From: Platycnemis pennipes
Lineage: Eukaryota; Arthropoda; Insecta; Odonata; Platycnemididae
Direction: 5' to 3'
DNA length: 64,000 nucleotides
Assembly (NCBI GenBank): GCA_933228895.1
Contig: OW121857.1
Span: 79,293,672 to 79,357,671 of the forward strand
In this document: positions 47,601 to 58,760 of the stretch, piece by piece
How the letters are laid out: each line of letters begins with the position of its first letter
How positions within the stretch are numbered: the stretch's first letter is position 1
Program-made: the position numbers and the translations under genes
Notes under the pieces: model-generated
What the model saw: the letters and a program-made list of their open reading frames with translations, nothing else
What the model was told of the DNA's origin: nothing
The model's database searches: none

Positions 47601-49549
47601 CCATAGTGCAATATATAACACAAGTTAGACATTTTTATTACCTGCAGTTGTGGCTCATTTTTAAGTAATTTAACTGTTAATGGCCCTACGATAATCAAAT
47701 TGATTATAATGTAATTTACCTCGTGCGAAATGCGTTCCTGCGTTATATACCCAAAATGCTATCACATGTTTCTTTGCAGATAGAGGGGCGTGAATTATGG
47801 AGCCAGTGGCGCCGTAAATGTAGGAATGAAATGAAAGGCGTTTTAATTTAACTCCATATTAACCAGATATAATGTCCTCTTTATTTCAATTATCTGTTTT
47901 TTATTAAGTAATCATTTATGAACAATAGTAACATGTGATCTAGAGACCATTGTAATTTATCATGGATAAAGAAGGAAAAAATTTAATGGTAATTTTTCAG
48001 ATTTCGCCGTAATTTAAGGAGGCGCATTTTTGTTGCAAAACAGTACCTTTAATTCGACAGTATTCTTACTCAGCAGCAAGTTTTTCGAAGCACGTAGCAA
48101 TAATTGAATCAGTTGCTTGGCGACCTAGTCTGGCGGTTTTTTTTTGTAGAGCGAATTTAAATGCTTCTTTTCATTTTTATTAGCAATTCTCTGATTGGAG
48201 CATTGTATACCTAATGCAGTTTGAAATTGGTCTGCCTAGGGCGTTAGAATTCCTTCCCGGAAATAGACCTATCAGAAACAGGAACACATGGTGAATTTAT
48301 TGAGTTTGAGTATCCTCTTCAGCTCGCTCTTTTTGCAGCACAAAATGTTAAATTTACTAGCACGGTTATTCTGCCTTTTCCATTCGTAAAATTGTGTTTT
48401 TCAGTTATCTTACGGGTATTTGATTTAAACGTCACACAACGGGAATTTCGTTGGGTATACGATGGCTGAACGATGTTGTGGATTTTTCTATAATTACAGA
48501 CTGGATACTTATTACTTCGAACGCGATGATATTTGGTCAGAATCATTTGAAAAAAAAAGGAAGACGACATTTGTGAACCAAAGAATTAATATAAACAGAA
48601 ACGTCTCGTGAATTATTTCTTGACGACGATGGGAGTCTAGCGCATACACAATTCTGGTTCAAATAAAACCTAATAGGAGTATAGAAGAGGACTTATTCTC
48701 TATTTTTGTTGTTTATCTGGTGCTTTATATTTTGTCGATTTAAAAAATATCAGTTATTTTCAAGGTAATGATGCATTTATTTATTTTAATCTTATCATAT
48801 ATAGGTGGGTTTGAATCTTATTTTCTTCATGTGGTTTTTATTTTCTTTATGTGGTAGTCATCTGATATAATTTTATAGATATCCTGTCCCAGATTGGTGA
48901 TCTCTTGTATTTGATACAAGGGTCGGAGTGATCTTTTGACAAACAAGTTTTTGAGAAGAAATTTTTGCCATTATATATACTTAATACCATCCATGCAGTG
49001 AATTTCATAAGCTTCTTTCAGCGCCCACTGCCTGTTTATAAAACTTGACTTAGCGTGACTAAATCCGTCTGCTATTGATATATTTTCTATGGCTGCTCAT
49101 TCATATTTTCTTCTTCAACCTGCGTCACGCCTCCGACTCATTCTGCCTCCATTCATTCTGGGATCAGATGGGAAGAAGTGAGCTTAATACACAAGTGCTT
49201 TCATTACATTTTATCATTTGCGTAAATTTTCTTGCATTATCAAGGGTGTTTCCTTCGTCGTGTAGAATCTTTTATAAAATCGTAACTCTTCTGGTGACTG
49301 AATGCATCATTGCAGATGCCGCTCCTTTATCAGCATAATGTTACAATTTAATCTGGTATTCCCACTGGAAACCTTGCGTTCGGGATAATAAACACTCATA
49401 TCGTGCAGTGAATCCAGAATCCTCTGAATTTTGCTTCGTTGTCATGGACAAATTAGGGCAAACTTACACCCAAATCCAGTTAATATAGCTAACAAGATGC
49501 TCAAATCCAATCGACACGGAATTAAAGCCAATTAGTGGTTGGATGAAGC
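44621..49549. other. Nearly featureless DNA, about 4.9 kb
   Basis: AT-rich background. Only a 14-A run (45432-45445), a small CpG-richer patch around 45960-46250 and a short tandem repeat at 48818 stand out. No retroelement block, terminal repeat or tRNA head was recognised. Confidence 0.45.
48818..48857. repeat. Two tandem 20-bp units
   Basis: TTATTTTCTTCATGTGGTTT followed directly by TTATTTTCTTTATGTGGTAG; 17 of 20 positions match. Confidence 0.85.
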
Positions 49550-49830
49550 TAAAGCGATCGTTACTAAAGTGTATTGGGTTGATGTGGTAACTGGAGTACT
49601 GTATTCCAATCCCGATGGTCTGGGTTCAAAACCTGGTGGTGCCATAGATTTTTCATTGGTACACCAGTCCCTACTTAAGTGTTGTATGGAGAGTACCTCG
49701 AGCACTGAATTTCCATCAGGTGGCAAGTCAAACCTTCAACTCCTTGGATCCTTTCATTAAGCTCAGGATAATGCCGACGTCGAGTTTCGTTCCACCCTTA
49801 CTCCGCTCCTTGCTGCATTTCTTCCCATAT
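49550..49830 (+). repeat. tRNA-derived SINE (ATGCCGACG-body family), most complete copy
   Basis: The head contains GTATTGGGTTGATGTGGTAA (A-box region) and GGGTTCAAAACCTGG (B box). The body contains GATTTTTCATTGG, CAGTCCCTACTTAAGTG, TTGGATCCTTTCATTAAG and ATGCCGACGTCGAGTTTC, found in the same order at 16.4, 19.6 and 62.2 kb. Incidental open frames run through it on both strands. Confidence 0.7.
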
Positions 49831-49964
49831 CCCATCTATCCTTAAATGGAGCAAATGATCTGGGCCGTGGTCACCTCCTGCCGAATAACTACTTCTACGA
49901 ACTATAGTTTTCTCTATGCTCATTTTCATTAAAATAGGGACAAACGTCTACGGTTCCGCCTGAG

Positions 49965-50010
49965 ACCCACTGCAAGAGTGCGTGGCGGGGGGTGGTGGGT
50001 CAACAGCCGT
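49965..50010 (-). repeat. Weak CR1/L2-like 3' module
   Basis: The plus strand has gtctacggttccgcctgaga then cccactgcaagagtgcgtgg and cggggggtg. The spacing and the gtgcgtggcggggggtg block resemble the terminal module, but the CCCTGC core is altered. Tentative. Confidence 0.35.
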
Positions 50011-50635
50011 AAAGATTGCATTATTTTAACAAAAAAGAAACTGTGAATTATTAACGCAATGTGCTTGTAAATTTTTCGGAATAACTGTACATTTTGTCGC
50101 AGTCTTGTATTGTGCGTAGAAAAAACAAATTCTTGTATTTCTCGGTCTGGCAGTTAATCTTTCTTAAGTTGTCCCTTCTGTCTTTTTTATGTAAAATGAA
50201 AGGATTGAAAGGGAAATGCAATCCTTTTAAATGTAAAGTTATTTGTTTCCTAAATTAAGTTTCGATGTTTCGACTTTACCTCGATTAGATTCTGAACCTG
50301 TGGAACCCTTGGAAAAAGTAGCTAGCGGCGAAGTATAGAATCTTTGGTAGATTTATAAAGAAGCTGTTTCTTTAGCGGACATGCAGTGGGCATTAGAGCA
50401 GTCAAAGAAAAAGCAATCCACTTACGCGTCCCATTCATCAGGGAATTGGCTAATGATTAAAATCGCTTCACTCCGCAAGGCCCCTTGATGCTTGGAGGCG
50501 TGACGTAAGCCCTCCATTGAACGGCTCGGAAATGAATGAAGCCCACGTCATTTCTCCTTCATGAATGAAGAGGAGAGAGAGTGAGTAAGGGAAAGAGAGA
50601 GTGAGAGAGCCGTGAGCCAAGAATAAAATTAATCA
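50011..50635. other. Unassigned DNA with a GA-rich patch
   Basis: A gagagagagtgagtaaggg-type simple region lies at 50565-50610. No gene. Confidence 0.45.
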
Positions 50636-51120
50636 AAAATTTATCCTTCCCTCTCCTCCGTCTGCTTCCGTAGAGGAGTAAATGAATAACGCATCCGCTG
50701 TGGAGATAAATGAATGGGTAAGGGTATTGGGAAGGGTGGGAGGGACGCTGGGTGAACGGGAGCTGAAACTCGCCGGCAATTATTTTTAAACTCGCTTTTC
50801 CGCAGCGTGCGTTTCCAGTATTCTATCGATCGCAATTCCCGCGGAGTTATTTTTGGGGAACCCTCCCCTCGCGGGCACGCGTGGCCCTTTTAATTAAAGC
50901 CGTGTGCGGAACAAAAGGTCGGGTCGCGCGAAATCTCTCCCTTCGCAGGCGAGACGCGAGCGAATTCAAGGTCCGTCCCTCCCCACCACCGAGCCACTCG
51001 AGCTGTGTGTTCTTGCGACGCGGTCAAGAGCACGCTTCGCTTTTCGCTACCGCCGCACCTTCACCTCAATTGCTCCTTGGTAGGGACCGGTAATTGGCTT
51101 TAACGCTTCCGGGGCCCCAG
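50636..51120. promoter_or_regulatory. CpG-island-like segment, candidate promoter region
   Basis: In about 200 bp around 50868-51065 I count roughly two dozen CpG dinucleotides, far above the flanks. No TATA box, initiator or following gene can be pinned down, so the promoter reading is inference. A 70-codon plus-strand frame inside (50881-51093) is basic and unrecognised. An unannotated first exon is another option. Confidence 0.3.
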
Positions 51121-51289
51121 AGCCTCTCCACTTCGAATTATACACCACTCCAAGCCTGGCACCAAAGTCCGCGAAGTTCTCGTTATTTACTTTAAAATGT
51201 GCGGTAACGGCCTCAAGAATGAAATTTCAATTATTCACTCAATTTGAACCAGTTTACAGTTTTTTTTAGCGATTTTAGGAATGTTTTAA

Positions 51290-51475
51290 AGTAAATTCTA
51301 GGTGGAAGAAATGACCACTTTCTTTTACCACTCTAATAAGGTTCCAGCTTTATGTTTGCAGGGATGATTTCCTTGTCGAAACTCAGTCACCATTATTTTT
51401 GGAATTCTTAGTATTTGAAAAAGATTAACGGGGTGTCAACTTTTATTTTTTTTAACAAATTGAAGTACTTAATAA
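51290..51475 (+). repeat. Diverged direct repeat, copy 1
   Basis: Begins GAAGAAATGACCA and includes TTACC.C..TA.TA.GGTT, GGATGATTTCCTTGT, AACTCA and ATTTGAAAAAGATTAACGG. The same ordered words occur about 810 bp downstream. No terminal repeats, coding or tRNA head; the class is unknown. Confidence 0.65.
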
Positions 51476-52099
51476 TCTTTCTCACGTCCCGCCCGTTAGG
51501 CTAAGTAAAATTGGCTGTAAAACATTCTCTTCCTTCCTAGCTAGTCTTAAATCTTGACCTTAGTCTTTCCCGTTAATACGCTCTATACTTTTATAGTGCC
51601 CTCGTGTTCTCTTTATCCTTCCTATTTTCCCCTTTTCTAAACCTTAAGAAATCATCTGAGAAAATGGCCAAATATTTCCTATTCTCTTAGGTTATCGCTA
51701 AATTTATAGGGTTCGAGGCTCACTGTATTTTCTGTGGCAAGATCTGTGTCTGAGCATAACGCTGAGAATTAAGTTAAGGTAGACAGCGCGATATAACCTT
51801 AGCATTTTCTGCTTCCTAAAAACTAATCTGCGGCTATTTATGTCTCTCCTTCTACAAAAATTGTAGTTTACAGAACTGGTTTAAGCATTCCGATTAGAAT
51901 CACTAGTGGCGTTTTATTATCCCCTCAGGCAGGGACAGCGAAACGCTTCCAAATCCCTTATCGAGTTAGGGCACGGGTTCTATAATGTGATTATTTTTTA
52001 GCCGTGACAAATAATTACAAGTGACTTGAAATTCATCTAATAATGTTTTGTCTTTGAGTATGAAGTGTTCATTGGTGTACCGAGTATATAATTTTTGTA

Positions 52100-52285
52100 T
52101 ATAAATTTCAAGGGCGAAGAAATGACCAGTTGTGTTTTACCTCACTAGTAGGGTTCTAGCCTAACGTTAGCGAGGACGATTTCTTTGTTCTAACTCAATT
52201 TCCATGTTTGACATTCGAATATTTTAAAAATATTAACAGTATCACACCTTTTGTAATTTCCTCGAGTTTCTTAATCCATACCTAC
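52100..52285 (+). repeat. Diverged direct repeat, copy 2
   Basis: Begins GAAGAAATGACCA and includes TTACCTCACTAGTAGGGTTC, GGACGATTTCTTTGT, AACTCAATTTCC and ATTTTAAAAATATTAACAG, collinear with copy 1. It could be an old segmental duplication or two insertions of an uncharacterised element. Confidence 0.65.
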
Positions 52286-52900
52286 ATTGTATTACTGAAG
52301 GAAATTCATTCAGCATTTGAATTCCGCGCCGGATAGATATTAGATAGAAAAGAGATAAAATTGTAGGCTTGAAATTGAAGATGTGCTCTTTCGGGGATAT
52401 AACATCAAGGATAACTTAGCTCATGGATGTTTTTTTATGATGGAAGGTATATATATAGGCTAGTCATATGAATTTTTTTCTAAGCCAGGTTCGGTGATTC
52501 TATCCCTCTCCCCACCTTCTCATCGAGGTTCAATCGTTTTTAAACTTCCCCCATAGCATACGTATGCGACGACTGTTGCATTACGTACCAAAAGCGTTCA
52601 TAATTCTACCAGACATGAAATGAAAAATCATATAGGTATTTGTCGTAGCGATGTACGATTCGAACAAATTAAGGCAAGGCCACATTAGGAAGACCAAGGA
52701 ATAAGTACTAGGGTCTCGATCTGAATGATATGGGAAAGAATGTCTAGGATATGATTCAACTAGCGATGGATAGGGAAGCATGAAGAGCTGATTTTATCAA
52801 CCGTAGGTTTGATGTCCGATCGTAGATTTTACTGGCAAATGCTGATAATGAAACACACTCGGGTTTCCCATACCGGTTGATGATGTCGATATGCACAAAA
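52286..52900. other. Unassigned DNA
   Basis: Nothing recognised. Confidence 0.45.
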
Positions 52901-52976
52901 GTTTTGTAGCTGAGTTTGCCATCGTCTTTATGGTTTATCCTACCCTGAAGGTGATGGCAGACTCAGCTATCGAAAC
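52901..52976. repeat. Short fold-back with hammerhead-like core
   Basis: AGCTGAGTTTGCCATC (52908-52923) and GATGGCAGACTCAGCT (52953-52968) are inverted copies with one mismatch, extending with gaps to about 23 bp. The plus strand right arm reads CTGAAGG, a GATGGC/GCTATC hairpin, then GAAAC, the order of a hammerhead CUGANGA-stem II-GAAA core with the last A of the first block changed to G. Such motifs are known in the repeats of Penelope-like elements. No cleavage site could be confirmed. Confidence 0.55.
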
Positions 52977-53269
52977 GCTGGTGACTATCACTTGGTGAAA
53001 AACTCGCTGGTCGTTCATCAATAATGATCCCTTCCTACGCTCATATTATTATTACTAAAATTGAAATTGGTGAATTTAGTAAGCTTTTTATTTGGATCCA
53101 GAACCGCATGAGAATAAAATGATGATAGTAGTGCAGTAGACAGTAAGTGTACTAACTTAAGTGCATTTTCGTGCTGAAGTTTGATAAAATAATATTTACG
53201 CCGTGAAAAGTTTTTCGCAATTCAAATCAAGGTGATAAATGCTACTTTGCATCGGCAACCGACCTCGCA
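52977..53269. other. Unassigned DNA
   Basis: Nothing recognised. Confidence 0.4.
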
Positions 53270-53960
53270 ATATGGTCGGTTCCAATCAGGCCCCCTTTTC
53301 CGCCCACCTCGAATATCGCGTGCCCTTGAACGCCGCTTAAGTATTACGGTGGCTCGTGGAGCCCCGTCCTTTTAGGTAGGCTGATAGATGCTAAGCATCT
53401 GAAGACAATAACGCGTCCCCTTATCGTCGACTCGGAATCATCGCAAACAGAGCGCGTGAAGTGGGCCATTTATCATCGATTCGCAAACCACGGGGAAACG
53501 GGAGGCCGCAACCTCGCAACGCCGCCGCTGCGCTTTTGTCTCCCCTCCCCCTGCCGACGTTGCGAGAGAAGGGGGGGACTTTTTTTATTCCGTACCCCCC
53601 CCTCAAGATGTTACCCTTGAAAATTGAAAATTCGGGTCGTGCTTATTTTTTTATACGCGGAACACACGGATCGGATAGGAGAAGCGGAGGTCGAAGGGGA
53701 GAAGATTTAAAGCCTTTGCCATCAATCCTTTTTCTCAGTCGTATTACTTTATTTTTTCCCCCAACATTTCATTTTCGGCTATTCCGACAGGTTCCACATT
53801 GCTTCTCTCCCAAATGTCTGGAGACCTCCCTTGTAGGACTTGCATGCCCTCTCTCCCTTATTTACATTCCAATTTCAGTTCCCGCACTATCTCCGAGCCG
53901 CAGCCGCACCACGCTCCTCTTCTCCCTTGTCATGCTCCAACCTATCCGACCCCGAGCACT
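53270..53960. other. CpG- and pyrimidine-rich island with a 220-codon frame
   Basis: The plus-strand frame 53461-54123 is 220 codons but consists of Arg/Gly/Pro then Leu/Ser/Phe/Pro-rich low-complexity sequence. It has no recognised domain, and other phases are also open. CpG is concentrated at 53480-53560 (gccgccgctgcgc). Best read as compositional, with a CpG-island or unannotated exon as alternatives. Confidence 0.3.
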
Positions 53961-54338
53961 CCTTGCTGCTGTAAACCCGAGTGCTTATTTCTCTGTGCTA
54001 TTTGTCACGATCTTCTTTTGTTGCTGGGAAAGGATTTGCCGCTATCGCCTTCACACTCCGTGTCGTGAACACTTTTCCCCTCCTCAAGATGGCTCAATCT
54101 CCATCGGAATCTTCGATTGTTGACGACGTTTGGTCGAAAATTTCAGAAAATTTCGCAGTGTTAACGTCTGGTGATTTCTTAACATTGCCGCGGCGCATGG
54201 ATATAACAAGAAATACATTATTTTATATTTGACCATGAAAATATCGGTATATTTTCGGCCACTCTTCATACGACCCGTAATACCTTTTCTCTTTTTCCCT
54301 TGTCTCCACATACCCATTCTTCTACCCTCTACAATAAC
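53961..54338. other. Unassigned DNA leading into a CR1-type 3' module
   Basis: It does not resemble the 3' UTR found upstream of the same module at 21.0 or 17.7 kb. It may belong to a different element that shares only the 3' terminus. Confidence 0.35.
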
Positions 54339-54362
54339 ATCCAGCCATTCATCCAGCCATTC
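54339..54362. repeat. Two tandem 12-bp units
   Basis: ATCCAGCCATTC is repeated exactly twice, just before the CR1-type terminal module. Confidence 0.9.
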
Positions 54363-54410
54363 CCTGCCACACACCTTTATGGTGGCTTGCAGGGTATTAT
54401 GTAGATGTAG
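54363..54410 (+). repeat. CR1/L2-like 3' terminal module with intact tail
   Basis: TGCCACACACCTTTATGGTG, GCTTGCAGGGTATTATGTAG and ATGTAG follow the 21.1-kb reference closely over about 45 bp. Upstream sequence is unrelated to that reference. Confidence 0.8.
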
Positions 54411-54562
54411 ATTTATTATAGAATTTGAATTTTAATTTTAAATCGGTGCTGTAATAAGTTAAAAAAAGTCGATAGTTCTAGGCTTTACTTATTAGTATAA
54501 TATTATAAAGAAAGAAAAATAAGGTTTTAATGCTTGAGATTAACGCATGGCCGATTCACCCA

Positions 54563-54605
54563 CTTCCACACACCCCTACAGTAGTTTGCAGAATATTGTG
54601 TGATT
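54563..54605 (+). repeat. CR1/L2-like 3' terminal module, degraded
   Basis: TTCCACACACCCCTACAGTA, GTTTGCAGAATATTGTG and GATTGGATGATG resemble the module with substitutions in GGGTAT. It lies about 150 bp from the better copy in the same orientation. Confidence 0.6.
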
Positions 54606-57600
54606 GGATGATGCTGTGTATAGGTCCAAAAATACCGATTCCATCCACTTACTCTGCCTAATTTCTGTGAGCAATCTGCATTCATCCCAACCATGCTAAA
54701 CATGTGAAGTTGAGTTTGGGCAGTCCATTAAAACCTACTCTAATCGGTAAAAAAAACAATGAATAGATAGCATTTGCATGGTTTCCGATACTATAGTGGT
54801 TTTGCTTGAAGGAACCTGTTTATAAATGTATTAAAATATGAAAGATCTCCTCTAGCACTACTTATCTCTTCTAATAATATTTCCTAAACTAAAGGCATAC
54901 AATTTTAATTTTAAAGATTAAAATTTACTCCATTACTCCTTATTAAATAATTATTATAAATTTAAATTGCTATGTTATTCATACAAAATACCACTATTTA
55001 GTTATAATTTTGCGATTACAAATACATATATACATGGATCTCTGCTTGGTGTGTCTCAATTTGTCTGCCAACTTTGCATTATTTGAATCGACGAGAATAA
55101 TAATGCCATCAGCAATAGTTTTACTGAGCATGTTCAGTAATGCATTAGTTATACCAGGGATGCTATACCATTTACACACTCCCTGAGTAATACATAAAAT
55201 GAGCATTTCCAATGTTTTGTTTGCGAAATTCCCCGCATCATATATTGTTACTTTTTGCCCTTTCATCGACACCTAAATTCGTTTTGCGCGCTGGTTGGTT
55301 TTCAATTAAATATCCCCAGTAACCCGTTATCAAAAACCATTTATCAGCAAGAGCTTGACCGCTTCCTTCCACGAACGTCAGTCAACGTTAAAAGTCTGTT
55401 TTTTTTTTAAAGAATACCTTCCTTTTCCGTGCAAAAGATTCCTACCTGAGGCAATTTTCTGTGGGTGATCCATCATCTTTCCCAGTTTAAAAAAATGTCA
55501 CAGCGAAAAAAAGGAATGTCATATTTTAGTATTTTAAATGGACTTTTAGCCCTCGAATCTTAGAAATACATTTTTTGAAAAACATCTCCCTTAAGTTGTG
55601 TATATCTTTTTCTATTTCAAAGCCTATTGAACTCTTCCCACGTTTATCATTATGAGTTGCCTCAAAACTCTTTCTCTTTTAATTCAGTTCCTGTGATTGG
55701 CAGCCCTAAAAACTGAGAAAAACACCCAAAATAACTGTATTTTATTTAAGGAAACTTTTGAGAAAATCCGCTCGTAAAATATTTGAGGTAGTTTTCGTTT
55801 TCAGTGTAAGGTTATGTAAACAGAATACATTACGGAAAAGCATAGTACTATTAAATATTTGTATGGTTTTTGAGATGGTAAAGAAAGGAAAGTGGAGGGA
55901 CTAAGTTCCTTTTATGTCGGCTCTCTATGACCTCTCTTTGCCAGGAGACGTGAGCGTAATAATTGCAATGGATCAGCATAAAAATATGGCGGGAATCCTA
56001 CATTGACGTTTCGTTAATCTCTTATGACTATCACCGTTGTGTATATATTTATTTATGCCATGTCAGTTACAATCCATACAAAATTATATTATCAAATCAT
56101 CAGAGGAAAATATAAACAAATATTTCACGCACTTCCTAAAAAGTAGAGCCATGAAATTTAGGAATCCGTTAAAGAATTTATGGATCAGATGACCCGAAAC
56201 GCTTCCTGGAAGAATACATGCAATCTTCATTTTCACCTTATCTTCTTTTGCAAAACTAAATTTAAAATAATTTTCGAAGAAATTCAAAAGACCTGCTACA
56301 ATAGGAGAAATAGTAAAGGATTTTTTAAATCCTGAAATAGAGTAAATAGATCTTTCGTTTTCTAATCGAGTGAATATTGATAAAAACTACCGAAATTTGG
56401 TAAACTTTTCCGCTTTTGAAAACCGTCACCTTAACGACTAAAGGAATTGCTGAACTAGATTCATATGATAATTTATAGGGAAGATAGAACCATAAAAATG
56501 AATTGGGAAATACTGCTTAAATACGCTACCTATATTCCGAAATGAAGACATATTTGGGATTTTACGAAATTTATGTTTAGCTACACACTTAAAGGCAGAA
56601 TTATGAAATTTTGAGTGAAGGAAGAGGACTATGCTTTTTTGAATTACGGCACATTGGTGAAAGTGTCCTTGGACATCGGAATATCTGGATATCGTTTTGG
56701 AATTCATTTCGTATAAGGTGTATGCTGATCAATCAAGATGTCTAGATGCTGTCTTCGAGAAATAGTTGATTCCCAAATAGCACGTATTTTACGCCGTTGA
56801 TATAAATGCACTGCGGTATTTCTGCGAAGTTTTAGAAATAATTGTCCGTATTATTGAAAGAAACAAGCATGCAGTTGACCTGCCTATAATGATTAGGATT
56901 ATACAAAATCTTTTGAACCGGTGAAAGGATTTCGACTAAAGCAGAATACTACCACCTTACCCAGTGGATAGCGTAATTTTATACTGTGGCGTCACTGGCA
57001 CTTGCTCTCAACCTTTTTGATATTGTAATGTCAGAGAAAAAGTTCTATTGCGTCGGGATGCTATGGGCTTGGGTATGCCGAAAAAGGAAATCGTTATGAT
57101 AATCATACAGACATGGAAGTTAGATGTTTAATAATACATCCAGTTTCGAAATCACGTCACTTACGTTACTTCCACTGCTCTGGATTTTATTTTAAAGCAG
57201 TTTAAAAATAATGCTACACATCACTTCCCAGTACAATGATTTGCGCTGAGTATTATTTTACTGCGATACAAAAGAGCTCAATGAAATGCCTCTTGAAATT
57301 TCTTCGTAATGTTTGACTGCATTGGCAACTGGTTTACAATAACCTCAAAATGGCTTGTAAATAATGATATGCACAGCGGAAAAAGAGTTTACCGATATTG
57401 TAATAACTATTATATTTTCTTTGAAAATAGAATAAAATAATAAGGAAAACGAAGAAAATTTTTTAGATGCATGATTATATATCTAAAAATAATTTTTAAC
57501 TATTTTTTAAGTACTTGAATATTGAACTTTATAATCAATTGTTTTTAATGTAATAACTAGCAAAATAGATTATTTCAATTAGATCGCTCATAACGAGACC

Positions 57601-58050
57601 TAAATTACATTATCTTAGACTCGGTTTAAGTCTTAATATACATATTTTGTTAGCATAATCTCATAATAAACATTTTTTTCGTAGGAATTCAGTAGCCTGG
57701 CGAGATATAGTAGAATTAATTCACCTGAGCGTAATGAACTACTAGTTTTCATTCACTCGTTTCAAATGAGATATTTTTCCATTATCCCACGCTTTGAAGA
57801 TTTCAAAATCATCATATATGCGGATTATGAAGGTTCTTTGTGCTGTAAAATGAAATTCTTTGATTTCCCTTTTCAATCCTGGAAGAATTTAGATCATTTT
57901 TTCAATGTTTTTTTTAATTAAATCATTTTCTTGACTGCTGACTTTATCGTGATGATATGCATCCATCAGATATCTGCGAGTGCCAACCAAAGCTGCATTC
58001 CGTTGCTCATTTGTTGACCCGGAAAAGACCTGAGCGCGGGCGGAGACGAA
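54606..58050. other. Unassigned AT-rich DNA, about 3.4 kb
   Basis: I found no gene or repeat to name. Short reverse-strand frames at 54994-55272, 56084-56287 and 56438-56707 have no recognised domain and lie in AT-rich sequence. Confidence 0.45.
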
Positions 58051-58760
58051 TATCGTGGAAGGTTGGAAATTATATCCCTTTTCCATTCCGCTCTCTCACT
58101 CACACCCTTACAGTCCTACCCCCTACCTCATGAGGTACCACCTCCGAAAACCCCAACTCCCTTACTCCCCCAATTTATCTCTACAAATTTCGCCTTCCAC
58201 GGCTCGCTTCCACCAAAATCGCCCCCCTCCCCTTTTCACGGCATCCCACACGTCTCACCCCATCCCAAAAACTCCTGCCGTGCCCTGCCCCCTCATCCCC
58301 TTTCCCTCGGCCGAAAAAATCCTCCCCCAACCCTCCCAAAACCTACGGCACAACTTTTATCCCTTTGTCATTTCCCTCCGTTCCATAATCCTCTTCTTTC
58401 CTTCCCTCTCGCTCTATCTCCCGAGCTGCTGCCGCATTGTGCCCCTTTGTTGCCCCCCCTCCCTTCCGTACCCTTGTCCCCATTCTCCCCCCGTACCCCT
58501 TTCCTCGTATCCTGTTCCCTTCCGCGCCTCACCCCTACCTCCTCCGTAGCATCGTCGCTCCCTTTAAACCGCACCTGCCTCTCCTCACAACCTCCTCCCT
58601 CTTCCTCCCCTCCACTTCCCCCTTCCTCCCTCTATCTCCTCTCTTTCTCCCTCTTTCCCTCTCTCCTTCCTGGCACCGTTTACGTTTCCTACCCGGCTTG
58701 GAAAAAAATGAACGTTTCCACACACTCGCGCACCGACATCTTTTTATTTTAATATTCTCC
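58051..58760. other. Long polypyrimidine island
   Basis: The plus strand is C/T-rich for nearly 700 bp, with dense CCCC and CTCCCT runs from 58440 to 58670. Two or three overlapping plus-strand frames of 164-229 codons rich in Pro, Ser, Leu and Phe are open simultaneously, as expected from composition. It is the mirror of the polypurine islands in the left half of the window. Confidence 0.5.

Noticed and set aside
53461..54123. 220-codon plus-strand open frame, the second longest in the window
   Set aside because: Low-complexity Pro/Ser/Leu/Phe and Arg/Gly composition in a CpG/pyrimidine-rich island, with other phases open as well and no recognisable domain.
58063..58752. 229-codon plus-strand open frame
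   Set aside because: Polypyrimidine tract gives overlapping Pro/Ser/Leu frames in several phases; compositional.
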